From JBEEJL01 sp049698095 (GTDB lineage Bacteria > Pseudomonadota > Gammaproteobacteria > Burkholderiales > JBEEJL01), in the NCBI GenBank assembly GCA_049698095.1, contig JBAVXA010000060.1:1-48014 (forward strand): a stretch of DNA of 48,014 nucleotides. The letters are read 5' to 3'. Both the position numbers and the translations under genes were made by a program. This document shows positions 40,522 to 48,014 of this stretch, in pieces. Below the pieces are notes generated by a model. The model was not told the origin of the DNA. It searched no databases and worked only from the letters and a program-made list of their open reading frames with translations. Numbering within the stretch: the stretch's first letter is position 1; each line of letters opens with the position of its first letter.

Positions 40522-41403
40522 ATGAGTTATAAGTGCGGCGCCATTGCCATCGTCGGTCGGCCGAACGTGGGGAAATCCACTTTGCTGAACCACCTGATTG
40601 GTCAGAAAATCAGTATCACCTCGCGTAAAGCGCAGACGACCCGCCATCGCGTTACCGGAATCGTCACCCAGCCTGACACACAATTCGTGTTCGTCGATAC
40701 GCCCGGATTCCAGACGCAGCATGTCAACGCGCTGAATAAAACCATGAACCGCAGCGTCGTGCAAAGCCTGGCGCAGACCGATGTCGTACTGTTCGTTATC
40801 GAAGCAAACAAATTCGGCGAGGCAGACCGGCGGCTGATTCCGCTGCTGCCGTCGAACAGGCCGGTGCTGTTGGTGATGAACAAGATCGACCGCGAAAAAG
40901 ACAGGGATTCGCTGCTGCCGTTCATCGACGACGTCAGTAAGGAATTCGCGTTCTCCGCGCTGGTGCCGGTCAGCGCAAAACAGGGCACGCAACTTGACAC
41001 GCTGCTGCGAGCCATTGCGCCGCATTTGCCCGAAGGCCCGGCTATGTTCGGCGAGGACGAGATTACCGATCGAAATGAGCGTTTCCTCGCCAGCGAATTC
41101 GTGCGGGAAAAACTATTCCGCCTGCTCGGCGAGGAATTGCCCTATTCGGTGAGTGTGGAGGTGGAGAAATTTGAAGTCCTGGGCAATCTGCGCAGGATTT
41201 TTGCGTCAATTCTGGTCGACAAGCCCAATCAAAAAGCCATTGTCATCGGGGAGAAAGGCGCCAAGCTCAAGTTGATCGGCACAGATGCGCGGAAGGATAT
41301 GGAAAAACTCTTTGGCGGCCCGGTATATCTGGAGCTGTACGTGAAAGTGAAAAGCGGCTGGGCCGATGACGAACGCACCTTGAAGCGCCTCGGTTACGAA
41401 TAA
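40522..41403 (+). CDS. era: GTPase Era
   Basis: Essential GTPase that binds 16S rRNA and helps mature the 30S subunit. The 293-residue protein has G1 GRPNVGKSTLLNHLIG, the switch region KAQTTRHRV, G3 DTPGFQ and G4 NKIDRE, followed by a C-terminal KH domain with the GEKGAKLKLIGTDARKDMEKLF stretch. In most Proteobacteria recO comes next; here three minus-strand genes intervene, and the first of them ends 6 bp after the era stop. Confidence 0.97.
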   Translation: MSYKCGAIAIVGRPNVGKSTLLNHLIGQKISITSRKAQTTRHRVTGIVTQPDTQFVFVDTPGFQTQHVNALNKTMNRSVVQSLAQTDVVLFVIEANKFGEADRRLIPLLPSNRPVLLVMNKIDREKDRDSLLPFIDDVSKEFAFSALVPVSAKQGTQLDTLLRAIAPHLPEGPAMFGEDEITDRNERFLASEFVREKLFRLLGEELPYSVSVEVEKFEVLGNLRRIFASILVDKPNQKAIVIGEKGAKLKLIGTDARKDMEKLFGGPVYLELYVKVKSGWADDERTLKRLGYE

Positions 41404-41409
41404 ACAGGG

Positions 41410-42402
41410 TTAGGATACTTTTCGCGCCTGCATAACATCCGCCGGCACCGATTTCAGCGTGCCGGTTTTCGCCGGCTGAAAATTCTGCACCACATATAGC
41501 GGGCGTTGCTTGGTTTCATCGTAAATACGGCCGACGTATTCGCCGATGATGCCGATAAAAAATATTTGCAAGCCGCCGAGAAACAGGACGACGACAATCA
41601 GCGATGGATAGCCGGGAACCGGATTTCCGAACGCCAGGGTTTGGTAAATGATCCACGAACCGTATAAAAATGAGATGCCCGCGGTCAGCAGGCCGACGTA
41701 GGTGGCGATCTTCAGCGGCGCGATGGTAAACGAGGTGATGCCTTCTAACGCAAAATTCCACAACTTCCAGTAGTTGAACTTGGTTTCGCCGGCAATGCGC
41801 GGATCGCGCTCGTAGTCGACCGCGATCTGTTTGTAGCCGACCCAGGCAAACAAGCCTTTCATAAACCGATGTTGCTCGCGCAATCGCAACAAGGTGTCGA
41901 CAGACCGCCGGTTCATCAGCCGAAAATCGCCAGTATCCGCAGGAATCTGCACCCGGCTCACGTTCTGGATCAGCCGATAAAATGCGGATGCGGTCGCTTT
42001 CTTCAGCCAGGTTTCTCCCATGCGCGAAGTGCGCCTTGCATACACGACGTCGTAACCTTCGCGCCAGCGCGCGACCAGTTGCGCGATGAGTTCGGGCGGG
42101 TCCTGCAGATCGGCGTCGATAATCACCACTGCATCGCCTTGGGCATGATCGAGGCCGGCGGTCATCGCGGCTTCCTTGCCGAAGTTACGACTAAGTTCAA
42201 CGCATGCCGCGCGCGGGTCGCCAGCGCAAAGCTGATCGATTGATTTTTGCGTCCCATCACTGCTGCCGTCGTTTACATAAATGATTTCGCATCGCAAATC
42301 GAGTTGATCCAGCACCGCGGTCACGCGGCGATGGAATTCCGGCAGCGCTGCGGCTTCGTTATAGGCCGGCACGATGATTGAGAGCATATCAGGTGCATTC
42401 AT
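41410..42402 (-). CDS. GtrB-like polyprenyl-phosphate glycosyltransferase (GT2 family)
   Basis: Transfers a sugar from a nucleotide donor to undecaprenyl phosphate on the cytoplasmic face. The 330-residue protein starts with a GT-A domain: SIIVPAYNEAAALPEF, EIIYVNDGSSDGT, DADLQDPPELI (metal-binding DxD region) and FKWVGYKQ-like FAWVGYKQIAV. Two membrane helices follow at about 230-255 and 265-290 (TYVGLLTAGISFLYG, then LIVVVLFLGGLQIFFIGIIGEYVGR). This is the GtrB/DPM1-like layout. It follows the gtrA-like gene by 3 bp. The sugar cannot be named from sequence. Confidence 0.92.
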   Translation of the reverse strand: MNAPDMLSIIVPAYNEAAALPEFHRRVTAVLDQLDLRCEIIYVNDGSSDGTQKSIDQLCAGDPRAACVELSRNFGKEAAMTAGLDHAQGDAVVIIDADLQDPPELIAQLVARWREGYDVVYARRTSRMGETWLKKATASAFYRLIQNVSRVQIPADTGDFRLMNRRSVDTLLRLREQHRFMKGLFAWVGYKQIAVDYERDPRIAGETKFNYWKLWNFALEGITSFTIAPLKIATYVGLLTAGISFLYGSWIIYQTLAFGNPVPGYPSLIVVVLFLGGLQIFFIGIIGEYVGRIYDETKQRPLYVVQNFQPAKTGTLKSVPADVMQARKVS

Positions 42403-42405
42403 TTT

Positions 42406-42804
42406 TCAGCCTTTGTCAAAGGTCCAGCGTCGGTTGGCGGCGAAATTCCAGACCAGTACGATTATCGTCGCCGTTGCCTGTGCCAGCAAGTAATGCCAAT
42501 GCATTCGATCCAGCACGAACACGATCACGGTATTCAAGATCAAACCCGCCACGGCTACGGAAAAGAACCGGATAAGCGCCACGCGATGCGGCTGTTCGCT
42601 CTTGAAAGTGTAACGGTAATTCAGCCAATAGTTAATCAACGCCCCGACGACAAAGCCTGCCGCACTGGCGGCGGCGACATTGATGCCGAGTTTGACCAGC
42701 GCAATAAAAACCGCATAATGCGCGGCAGTGCCAACTGCGCCTACGCTGGCGTAACGCGCGAACTGCCTTGCCGTGGTGTAGGGAATTTTCACTTCAGAAT
42801 CCAC
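42406..42804 (-). CDS. GtrA-like flippase protein
   Basis: A 132-residue membrane protein with four hydrophobic helices, starting RQFARYASVGAVGTAAHYAVFIAL, with ALINYWLNYRYTF and WNFAANRRWTF, the two aromatic/basic hallmarks of the GtrA family. The family is thought to flip polyprenyl-phosphate-linked sugars across the inner membrane. It overlaps the preceding YYY-domain gene by 16 bp and runs straight into gtrB, so the three are one unit. Confidence 0.93.
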   Translation of the reverse strand: MDSEVKIPYTTARQFARYASVGAVGTAAHYAVFIALVKLGINVAAASAAGFVVGALINYWLNYRYTFKSEQPHRVALIRFFSVAVAGLILNTVIVFVLDRMHWHYLLAQATATIIVLVWNFAANRRWTFDKG

Positions 42805-44792
42805 ATGCCCACCTTCGTGTTTCCGGATTCATAGAAACTTTTCCAATGGTAGTAACTGCCTATCTGGCTTTGGATGAGTTCTCGCGCCTCCGGTTTTTTT
42901 GCCTGGTCCGATCCGCCCCAGATAACGTAACGCACATGGTTTTGCTGCAGCCAGCCGAGCACATCGGATTTTTCGCCGGCATAAAATTTTCGCTGCTCCT
43001 CTTGTTGCACGCGGGCGTGAGCTGACGGCCCGCGCCAGGTCACTACATGGTCCGCCCAGCCCTGCATCGCCGGCTTGGCCGAGAATAGGGCAATCGTGGT
43101 CGAATTGCTGTACGAACCGCGGTCGCTGCTTTCCAGCACGATACCGTCCGGCGCAGCGCGCAAATAGCGGATCATGTCCTTGATCGTGCCATCGCGCGAG
43201 AGCCACTCGTGGCCATGCAATTTCATCGCGCTTTGCTTGCCTGTCAGCAACCAGTCCCGCCCGAGATCCAGCCCATAGGCGCACAGCAACACTAGGATAA
43301 CAACGGCGGAATAGCGAATATATCTGTTTTTCGCCGCGATAGTGAATGTGCCGAGGCCGACCACGCCCAGTGCAAAAATCCAGCCCCACCATTTCATGGT
43401 TGTATTGGTGCGGATAAACTTTCCGCCGCTCGGATCATCGACGTAAATGAATTCAGAAAGGAACAGCATCAGCCCCATGCCCAGCGCAAGATAGATAATC
43501 AGCTGGCGCGATTGTCGCAGCAGGCAAGCCAGACCGAACAGCAGCAGCAGCGGCCAATGAAGAGCGATGAACTGTGTCCAGCGCGTGTGGTCCTGCCATT
43601 CTACCCAGCGGATCGGCGTATTCTGCGCCTGAGCGGCGAACTCGATCAGGAACGGAAATATGAGTAGAAATCCTCCGACCAGTCCTGCGCCGGCAGCAAG
43701 CCAGTCGGTAGGAATTTTTGTACGGTAGCGATAGGCCCCCCAGATCGAAAGCAGCAGCCCCTGCAAGGGAAAAATCCATGTGTTGGTAACCAGCATTGCT
43801 GGCAGTGTGACGGCAAGTGCTGCCAGCATCGTCCGTTGCGGCACGATCGCCGCTCCATCCGCGGACGCATTTCTTGTCGACCGTGGTTCCAACGCGGCAA
43901 ACAGCGCCAGCGTCAGCATGAGCAGGAAATAGCTTCCTAAGGGCGGATGGTAATCGCCGATGAAAAACTGATAACTGAAATTCTCGATCGGTAAATCCCT
44001 CGGCTCAAAGCCCGCGGGCAGCGATGTGGGCTTGGGAAACAATGAATTGGCGAGGGGGGTGTTCAGAAACACGTCGTAACTACCGGCGAAGCGCATGCTC
44101 GCCCATAAATCCGTGCGGCGTCCGAACTGCTGCTCGTCGATCAGCAGATGCACGAACGGCGAAACGCCTGTACCTCCGACGACGAAAGCCATCAGCACGA
44201 GAATTCTTGCACTGCGTTTGTGGCAGAACTGCGCAATAAAAAACCAGGCACAACTGATCGAAAGGGCCATTACGACGCAAAAGCCGAGGTTGTACGCGGT
44301 GCCGCCGTCGAGGCCGAAAATCCGCGCCATCAGCGCAGCTGCGTAGTGCTGGAAGGCGTAATAGAAATTGAACTGCTGCGGCGGCAGCCAATAGTCGAGC
44401 GGCGGTAAGGTTGAGCCAGGCAGATAATTGGTAATAAAATAAAGGTCGGTCACGCGTTCCGAGCTGGGGTAAATATCCGGGAATGCGCCCCGCCACAACA
44501 GCGCATACAAAAAACCCAGAACGAACACAATCTCGGGCGTGTAATATTTTTTCCATTCGGCCTTCTGCCGGTAAACCAGAAACAGCGAGACGGCGCTTGA
44601 AATGGGCCACAGCCAGGTCAGTTTGCCGAGGCCAAAAAAATGCTCGACAAAGAAAAGGCTGAGGCAAAAAAACAGCACGCCGACGGCCTTCGCCAATGCG
44701 TAGTGGGGTACCCAGCGAATGACCAGCGTTGCCAGCCCGGCAAGGTTAACCAGGATGAGAAATATATTCAGGCTTAGAAGGATCAAATACAT
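42789..44792 (-). CDS. Polytopic membrane protein with DUF2298 (YYY) type glycosyltransferase-like domain
   Basis: A 667-residue inner-membrane protein with roughly a dozen hydrophobic segments. LPPLDYWLPPQQFNFYYAFQHYAAALMARIFGLDGGTAYNLG is close to the DUF2298 'YYY' signature found in GT-C-like membrane proteins of archaea, Chloroflexi and scattered bacteria. SSDRGSYSNSTTIALFSAKPAMQGWADHVVTWRG in the soluble C-terminal part is also typical. I infer use of the GtrB-made polyprenyl sugar to modify an unknown periplasmic acceptor. Overlap with gtrA supports this. Exact chemistry is unknown. Confidence 0.8.
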   Translation of the reverse strand: MYLILLSLNIFLILVNLAGLATLVIRWVPHYALAKAVGVLFFCLSLFFVEHFFGLGKLTWLWPISSAVSLFLVYRQKAEWKKYYTPEIVFVLGFLYALLWRGAFPDIYPSSERVTDLYFITNYLPGSTLPPLDYWLPPQQFNFYYAFQHYAAALMARIFGLDGGTAYNLGFCVVMALSISCAWFFIAQFCHKRSARILVLMAFVVGGTGVSPFVHLLIDEQQFGRRTDLWASMRFAGSYDVFLNTPLANSLFPKPTSLPAGFEPRDLPIENFSYQFFIGDYHPPLGSYFLLMLTLALFAALEPRSTRNASADGAAIVPQRTMLAALAVTLPAMLVTNTWIFPLQGLLLSIWGAYRYRTKIPTDWLAAGAGLVGGFLLIFPFLIEFAAQAQNTPIRWVEWQDHTRWTQFIALHWPLLLLFGLACLLRQSRQLIIYLALGMGLMLFLSEFIYVDDPSGGKFIRTNTTMKWWGWIFALGVVGLGTFTIAAKNRYIRYSAVVILVLLCAYGLDLGRDWLLTGKQSAMKLHGHEWLSRDGTIKDMIRYLRAAPDGIVLESSDRGSYSNSTTIALFSAKPAMQGWADHVVTWRGPSAHARVQQEEQRKFYAGEKSDVLGWLQQNHVRYVIWGGSDQAKKPEARELIQSQIGSYYHWKSFYESGNTKVGMWILK

Positions 44793-44966
44793 CGAATAAT
44801 ACCCATTCGTCTCTGATCGATTTTTTACCAGTGTCAGGATGCCTCAGCGCGGAGTATAACTCAAGCAAACCGGCGCTTTGGCTAGGTAAATCATGCAATA
44901 AGGATTAAAATCTCCCATTATGGTAATTCTTCTCTGCAAAGCGTAAAAAGTCGCAGCATTCATTGC

Positions 44967-45731
44967 ATGGTTAGTCCCAATTCTCATCGTATCGAAGCCG
45001 AACCATCGCTGGTTTTGCATGCCTATCCGTTCCGCGAAACCAGCTTGATTGTCGAGCTGTTCGCGCGGCACCATGGCCGAGTTGCGCTGGTGGCGCGCGG
45101 TGCAAGGCGACCGAAGTCTGCCGTGCGCGGCCTGTTGCTGGCGTTCCAGCCAATGGATTTCTCATGGTTTGGCAAGGGGGAGTTGCGCACTCTGCACAAG
45201 GTCGAATGGCAGGCGGTGCAGCGGCAGTTAGCCGGTACCGGGTTGTTGTGCGGGTTTTATCTGAACGAGCTGCTCATGCGCTTCATGCAACGCGACGATG
45301 CGCACGAAGATTTGTTTGACTATTATCTGCATGCTCTGCTGGCGTTACGCGACATCGACGCGGCAACGCCAGATGCCATGCGCGCCTACGCTGTGCAGCT
45401 GCGCGGTTTTGAGGTGCATTTATTGCGCGAGTTGGGTTACGGTCTTATGCTCGACCGCGAAGCGAAAAACGGCGACGCCATCGACCCCGAGCGGAGCTAC
45501 GATTATTTTCCCGCGCGCGGCCCGATGGTATCCAACGGCGCGGCCATCGCTGCAAACGTGAATGGAATAAAATTGAGCGGAAAGACGCTCCTGGATATGG
45601 CAAACGACGATTATTCGCACCTGCAGACCATCGCACAGTCGAAGCAGCTCATGCGCATGGTAATCAGCCATCATCTCGGCGGCGAGGAATTGAGCACGCG
45701 CCAGCTGATGCGCGACTTGCAACAATTATAA
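44967..45731 (+). CDS. recO: DNA repair protein RecO
   Basis: Mediator that loads RecA on SSB-coated DNA in the RecFOR pathway. The 254-residue protein begins with the OB-fold (PSLVLHAYPFRETSLIVELFARHHGRVALVARGARRPKS), then LLCGFYLNELLMRFMQRDDAHEDLFDYYLHALLAL and FEVHLLRELGYG. The usual zinc-binding cysteines of some RecO proteins are absent, as in E. coli. No gene lies in the 174-bp gap upstream. It is followed by pdxJ after 18 bp. Confidence 0.95.
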   Translation: MVSPNSHRIEAEPSLVLHAYPFRETSLIVELFARHHGRVALVARGARRPKSAVRGLLLAFQPMDFSWFGKGELRTLHKVEWQAVQRQLAGTGLLCGFYLNELLMRFMQRDDAHEDLFDYYLHALLALRDIDAATPDAMRAYAVQLRGFEVHLLRELGYGLMLDREAKNGDAIDPERSYDYFPARGPMVSNGAAIAANVNGIKLSGKTLLDMANDDYSHLQTIAQSKQLMRMVISHHLGGEELSTRQLMRDLQQL

Positions 45732-45749
45732 TTTCATCGAGGAAGTGTA

Positions 45750-46478
45750 ATGATTGAACTCGGCGTCAATATTGACCACATCGCGACACTGCGCCAAGCG
45801 CGGGGGACGCGCTACCCTAGCCCGGTTCAGGCGGCGTTGCTGGCGGAATTCGCAGGGGCGGATCTCATCACGCTGCATTTGCGCGAGGACCGCCGCCATA
45901 TTCAGGACCGCGACCTGGAAATTTTGCGCGAAGTATTGCAGACGCGAATGAACCTCGAATGCGCATTGACCGATGAGATGATCGCGATTGCCATAAAGAC
46001 CAAACCGCATGATGTGTGCATTGTCCCGGAACGGCGTGAAGAGCGCACGACCGAGGGCGGTCTCGATGTCGTGCAGAATTTCGAACGGGTAAAAACGGCA
46101 GTGCAGAAGTTGACCGATGCCGGAATTCGCGTGTCCCTGTTTATCGGCCCGGACAAAGCCCAGCTTGATGCGGCGAGGACGGCAGGGGCGCCGGTGATCG
46201 AAATTCATACCGGGCATTATGCCGATGCAGAAACTCCGGCTGCACAGGAGGCAGAATTTTATCAAATAAATCAAATGGTTACATATGGACGCCAACTCGG
46301 CTTCCGGGTTAATGCGGGCCATGGCCTGAACATTCATAATGTGAAAAGGATCGCCGCGCTAAGCGGAATATCGGAATTGAATATCGGCCATGCGATCGTC
46401 GCCCAGGCGTTGTTTACCGGCTGGGAAAACGCCGTGCGCGAAATGAAATCTTTGATCGTACAGGCGGCCGGGGCGTAA
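45750..46478 (+). CDS. pdxJ: Pyridoxine 5'-phosphate synthase
   Basis: Last step of the DXP-dependent vitamin B6 pathway, condensing deoxyxylulose phosphate with aminoacetone phosphate. The 242-residue TIM barrel starts IELGVNIDHIATLRQARGTRYPSPVQAA and contains LHLREDRRHIQDRD, VCIVPERREERTTEGGLDV, IEIHTGHYAD and VNAGHGLNIHNV. All active-site segments are present. GAGGAAG precedes the ATG. It sits between recO and acpS as usual. Confidence 0.97.
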   Translation: MIELGVNIDHIATLRQARGTRYPSPVQAALLAEFAGADLITLHLREDRRHIQDRDLEILREVLQTRMNLECALTDEMIAIAIKTKPHDVCIVPERREERTTEGGLDVVQNFERVKTAVQKLTDAGIRVSLFIGPDKAQLDAARTAGAPVIEIHTGHYADAETPAAQEAEFYQINQMVTYGRQLGFRVNAGHGLNIHNVKRIAALSGISELNIGHAIVAQALFTGWENAVREMKSLIVQAAGA

Positions 46479-46480
46479 CC

Positions 46481-46858
46481 ATGATCATTGGTATCGGCAC
46501 CGATATCTGTTCGGTCGAGCGCATACGGAATGCAATGACCCGCCACGGTGACCGGTTCGCCCGGCATATTCTGGCCGAAGCCGAATGGGCTGCGTTTAAA
46601 CGAAACCGAAAACCGGCGAATTATCTGGCACGTCGATTCGCCGCGAAAGAAGCCTTGAGTAAAGCATTGGGGACCGGCCTGGTCAGTCCGGTGCGTTGGC
46701 CCAATATCGCGATTGGCCACGACGCGCGCGGCAAACCGCGGATCGACGCCAGCCCCGTGCTGGCGCGATTCATGCAGGCGCAGGGCATTGCCCGTTCGCA
46801 TATTTCCATCAGCGACGAGCGCGACCTTGCCGTGGCGTTTGTCATATTAGAGTCGTGA
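46481..46858 (+). CDS. acpS: Holo-[acyl-carrier-protein] synthase
   Basis: Transfers phosphopantetheine from CoA to acyl carrier protein. The 125-residue protein has the two metal/CoA motifs: IIGIGTDICSVERI near the N-terminus (catalytic Asp) and RRFAAKEALSKALGTGL near residue 55 (Glu and Lys). The C-terminal HISISDERDLAVAFVILE is also standard. The ATG is 2 bp after the pdxJ stop. In many betaproteobacteria nagZ follows; here a Y-family polymerase does. Confidence 0.96.
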   Translation: MIIGIGTDICSVERIRNAMTRHGDRFARHILAEAEWAAFKRNRKPANYLARRFAAKEALSKALGTGLVSPVRWPNIAIGHDARGKPRIDASPVLARFMQAQGIARSHISISDERDLAVAFVILES

Positions 46859-46868
46859 ACGCTCCGCC

Positions 46869-48014
46869 ATGACGCTGCGATCGTTATATGTGGATTTCAA
46901 TTCCTACTTCGCTTCGGTAGAGCAGCAACTGCGCCCGGAATTGCGCGGCAAGCCGATCGGCGTGCTGCCGGTGATGGCGGATACCACCTGCTGTATTGCG
47001 GCGAGTTACGAGGCGAAAAAATTCGGCGTAAAAACCGGCACCATCGTCGCCGATGCGAAAAAAATGTGTAAGGACATGATCTTCGTCGAAGCGCGTCCGT
47101 CGGTGTATGTCGAAATGCACCACAAGTTGATTGAATTGGTCGAATCGTGCACGCCGGTCGAGCGGGTCAATTCAATCGACGAAATGCAGTGCGAGCTCAC
47201 CGGCAGCCAGCAGCTACGCGAAAAAGCCATCGCGCTGGCGCAGAAAATCAAGCAAACCATCGCCGACAAGGCTGGAAGCGAAATGCGTTGCTCGGTTGGT
47301 ATCGCGCCGAACCCGTTTCTGGCCAAAACCGCGACTGATATGCACAAGCCCAACGGCCTGGTTGTGATCGAGCAAAAAGACTTGCCGCATTGTCTGCATC
47401 GTTTGAAATTGCGCGACTTGTGCGGAGTCGGACGCATGATGGAAGCGCGCCTGAACAGGTCCGGCATTGAGACCGTCGAGCAGCTATGCGCATCCACGAA
47501 GCACGAACTATATAAGGCCTGGGGCGGCATCGAGGGTGAGCGTATGTACCAGAAGTTACGCGGCGAAATTGTGTACGCGCCGCCGACGCAGAAAGCCAGT
47601 ATCGGCCATTCGCATGTCCTGTCGCCCGACATGCGCAGTGAGGCGACGGCTTTTTCCGTGCTCAACAAAATGCTGCAAAAGGCCGCCATGCGCCTGCGCG
47701 CATACAGTTACACCACGGCCTGCATGCACGCTTCAATTAAATATACCAACGGCCAGCGCTGGGAAGACGCGGCCAATTTTGATGCCACCGACGACACCCT
47801 GCATCTCATCGGCGCCCTCGATGCGCTATGGCAGCGACGCAAAACGATCCGCGCAACGCCGCTGGCCGTCGGCATTACTTTCACCGGACTGAACGAGAAA
47901 AAATTCCAGAGCGCATCGCTATTTGCCGAGCTGAAGTCGCATGACGCGTTGAACGCAGCGCTTGATAAACTGAACCTGCGCTATGGCAGCAACACCGTTT
48001 ATTTCGGCGGCTCG
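46869..48014 (+). CDS. Y-family DNA polymerase, 5' part (continues past the window)
   Basis: Translesion polymerase related to DinB/Pol IV. The frame is open from ATG 46869, 10 bp after acpS, to the last base (382 codons). LYVDFNSYFASVEQQLRPELRGKPIGV gives the first acidic residue and steric-gate region, TTCCIAASYEAKKFGVKTG the finger, and RVNSIDEMQCEL the catalytic Asp-Glu pair. RCSVGIAPNPFLAKTATDMHKPNGLVV and LRDLCGVGRMMEARL (helix-hairpin-helix) are intact; the little-finger domain follows from about 245. The family member is the long form common in Beta- and Alphaproteobacteria rather than E. coli DinB. No LexA box is evident upstream. Confidence 0.93.
   Translation, partial: MTLRSLYVDFNSYFASVEQQLRPELRGKPIGVLPVMADTTCCIAASYEAKKFGVKTGTIVADAKKMCKDMIFVEARPSVYVEMHHKLIELVESCTPVERVNSIDEMQCELTGSQQLREKAIALAQKIKQTIADKAGSEMRCSVGIAPNPFLAKTATDMHKPNGLVVIEQKDLPHCLHRLKLRDLCGVGRMMEARLNRSGIETVEQLCASTKHELYKAWGGIEGERMYQKLRGEIVYAPPTQKASIGHSHVLSPDMRSEATAFSVLNKMLQKAAMRLRAYSYTTACMHASIKYTNGQRWEDAANFDATDDTLHLIGALDALWQRRKTIRATPLAVGITFTGLNEKKFQSASLFAELKSHDALNAALDKLNLRYGSNTVYFGGS

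Noticed and set aside
1..48014. CRISPR arrays, insertion sequences, prophage, tRNA or rRNA genes
   Set aside because: No regularly spaced repeats, transposase or integrase frames, or cloverleaf-like sequences were seen on either strand.

Overview
The window is a gene-dense chromosomal segment from a betaproteobacterium; I cannot fix the family. The evidence is gene order: glyA-nrdR-ribD-(insert)-ribE-ribB-ribH-nusB-thiL-pgpA, nadB divergent from rpoE-rseA-rseB-mucD, and lepA-lepB-DUF4845-rnc-era-(insert)-recO-pdxJ-acpS. All three are typical proteobacterial or betaproteobacterial housekeeping runs. No rRNA, tRNA, CRISPR array, insertion sequence or prophage is visible.

Layout. 1-8.6 kb: the end of glyA, nrdR, the riboflavin genes, nusB, thiL, pgpA and a glycerophosphodiesterase. 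An AT-rich pair of accessory genes, one of them a truncated remnant, splits ribD from ribE. 8.7-13.7 kb: an S9 peptidase, a universal stress protein, an HNH nuclease and an ACE-like M2 peptidase lipoprotein. 13.8-18.0 kb: paaABCDE for the phenylacetyl-CoA epoxidase, with an OsmC-family gene between paaA and paaB. 18.0-22.2 kb: egtD and an EgtB-type gene (senA) on the minus strand, divergent from a glycosyltransferase (senB) and selD/senC on the plus strand. This is a complete selenoneine biosynthesis locus and is the most remarkable system here. 22.2-32.4 kb: greB, tspO, an M13 peptidase, ybaK, a CBS protein, ETF-ubiquinone oxidoreductase, a thioesterase, crcB, nnr and nadB. 32.7-36.6 kb: the envelope-stress sigma factor operon with a MucD/DegP protease. 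36.7-48 kb: the lepA-to-acpS run, broken between era and recO by a minus-strand membrane glycan cassette (YYY-domain protein, GtrA, GtrB), and ending in a Y-family DNA polymerase that runs off the window.

How parts work together. In the selenoneine locus, SelD/SenC makes selenophosphate, SenB puts selenium on a sugar, EgtD makes hercynine and SenA joins the two. RpoE, RseA, RseB and MucD form one envelope-stress circuit. ETF-QO could feed electrons from acyl-CoA oxidation into quinone. The paa genes encode only the epoxidase; the later phenylacetate steps must lie elsewhere.

Across the window I also see a recurring AT-rich element of about 21 bp with core ATAACTATTTGATT. There are four strong copies and one good one, in both orientations. 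Most sit within ten bases after a stop codon. I do not recognise it.
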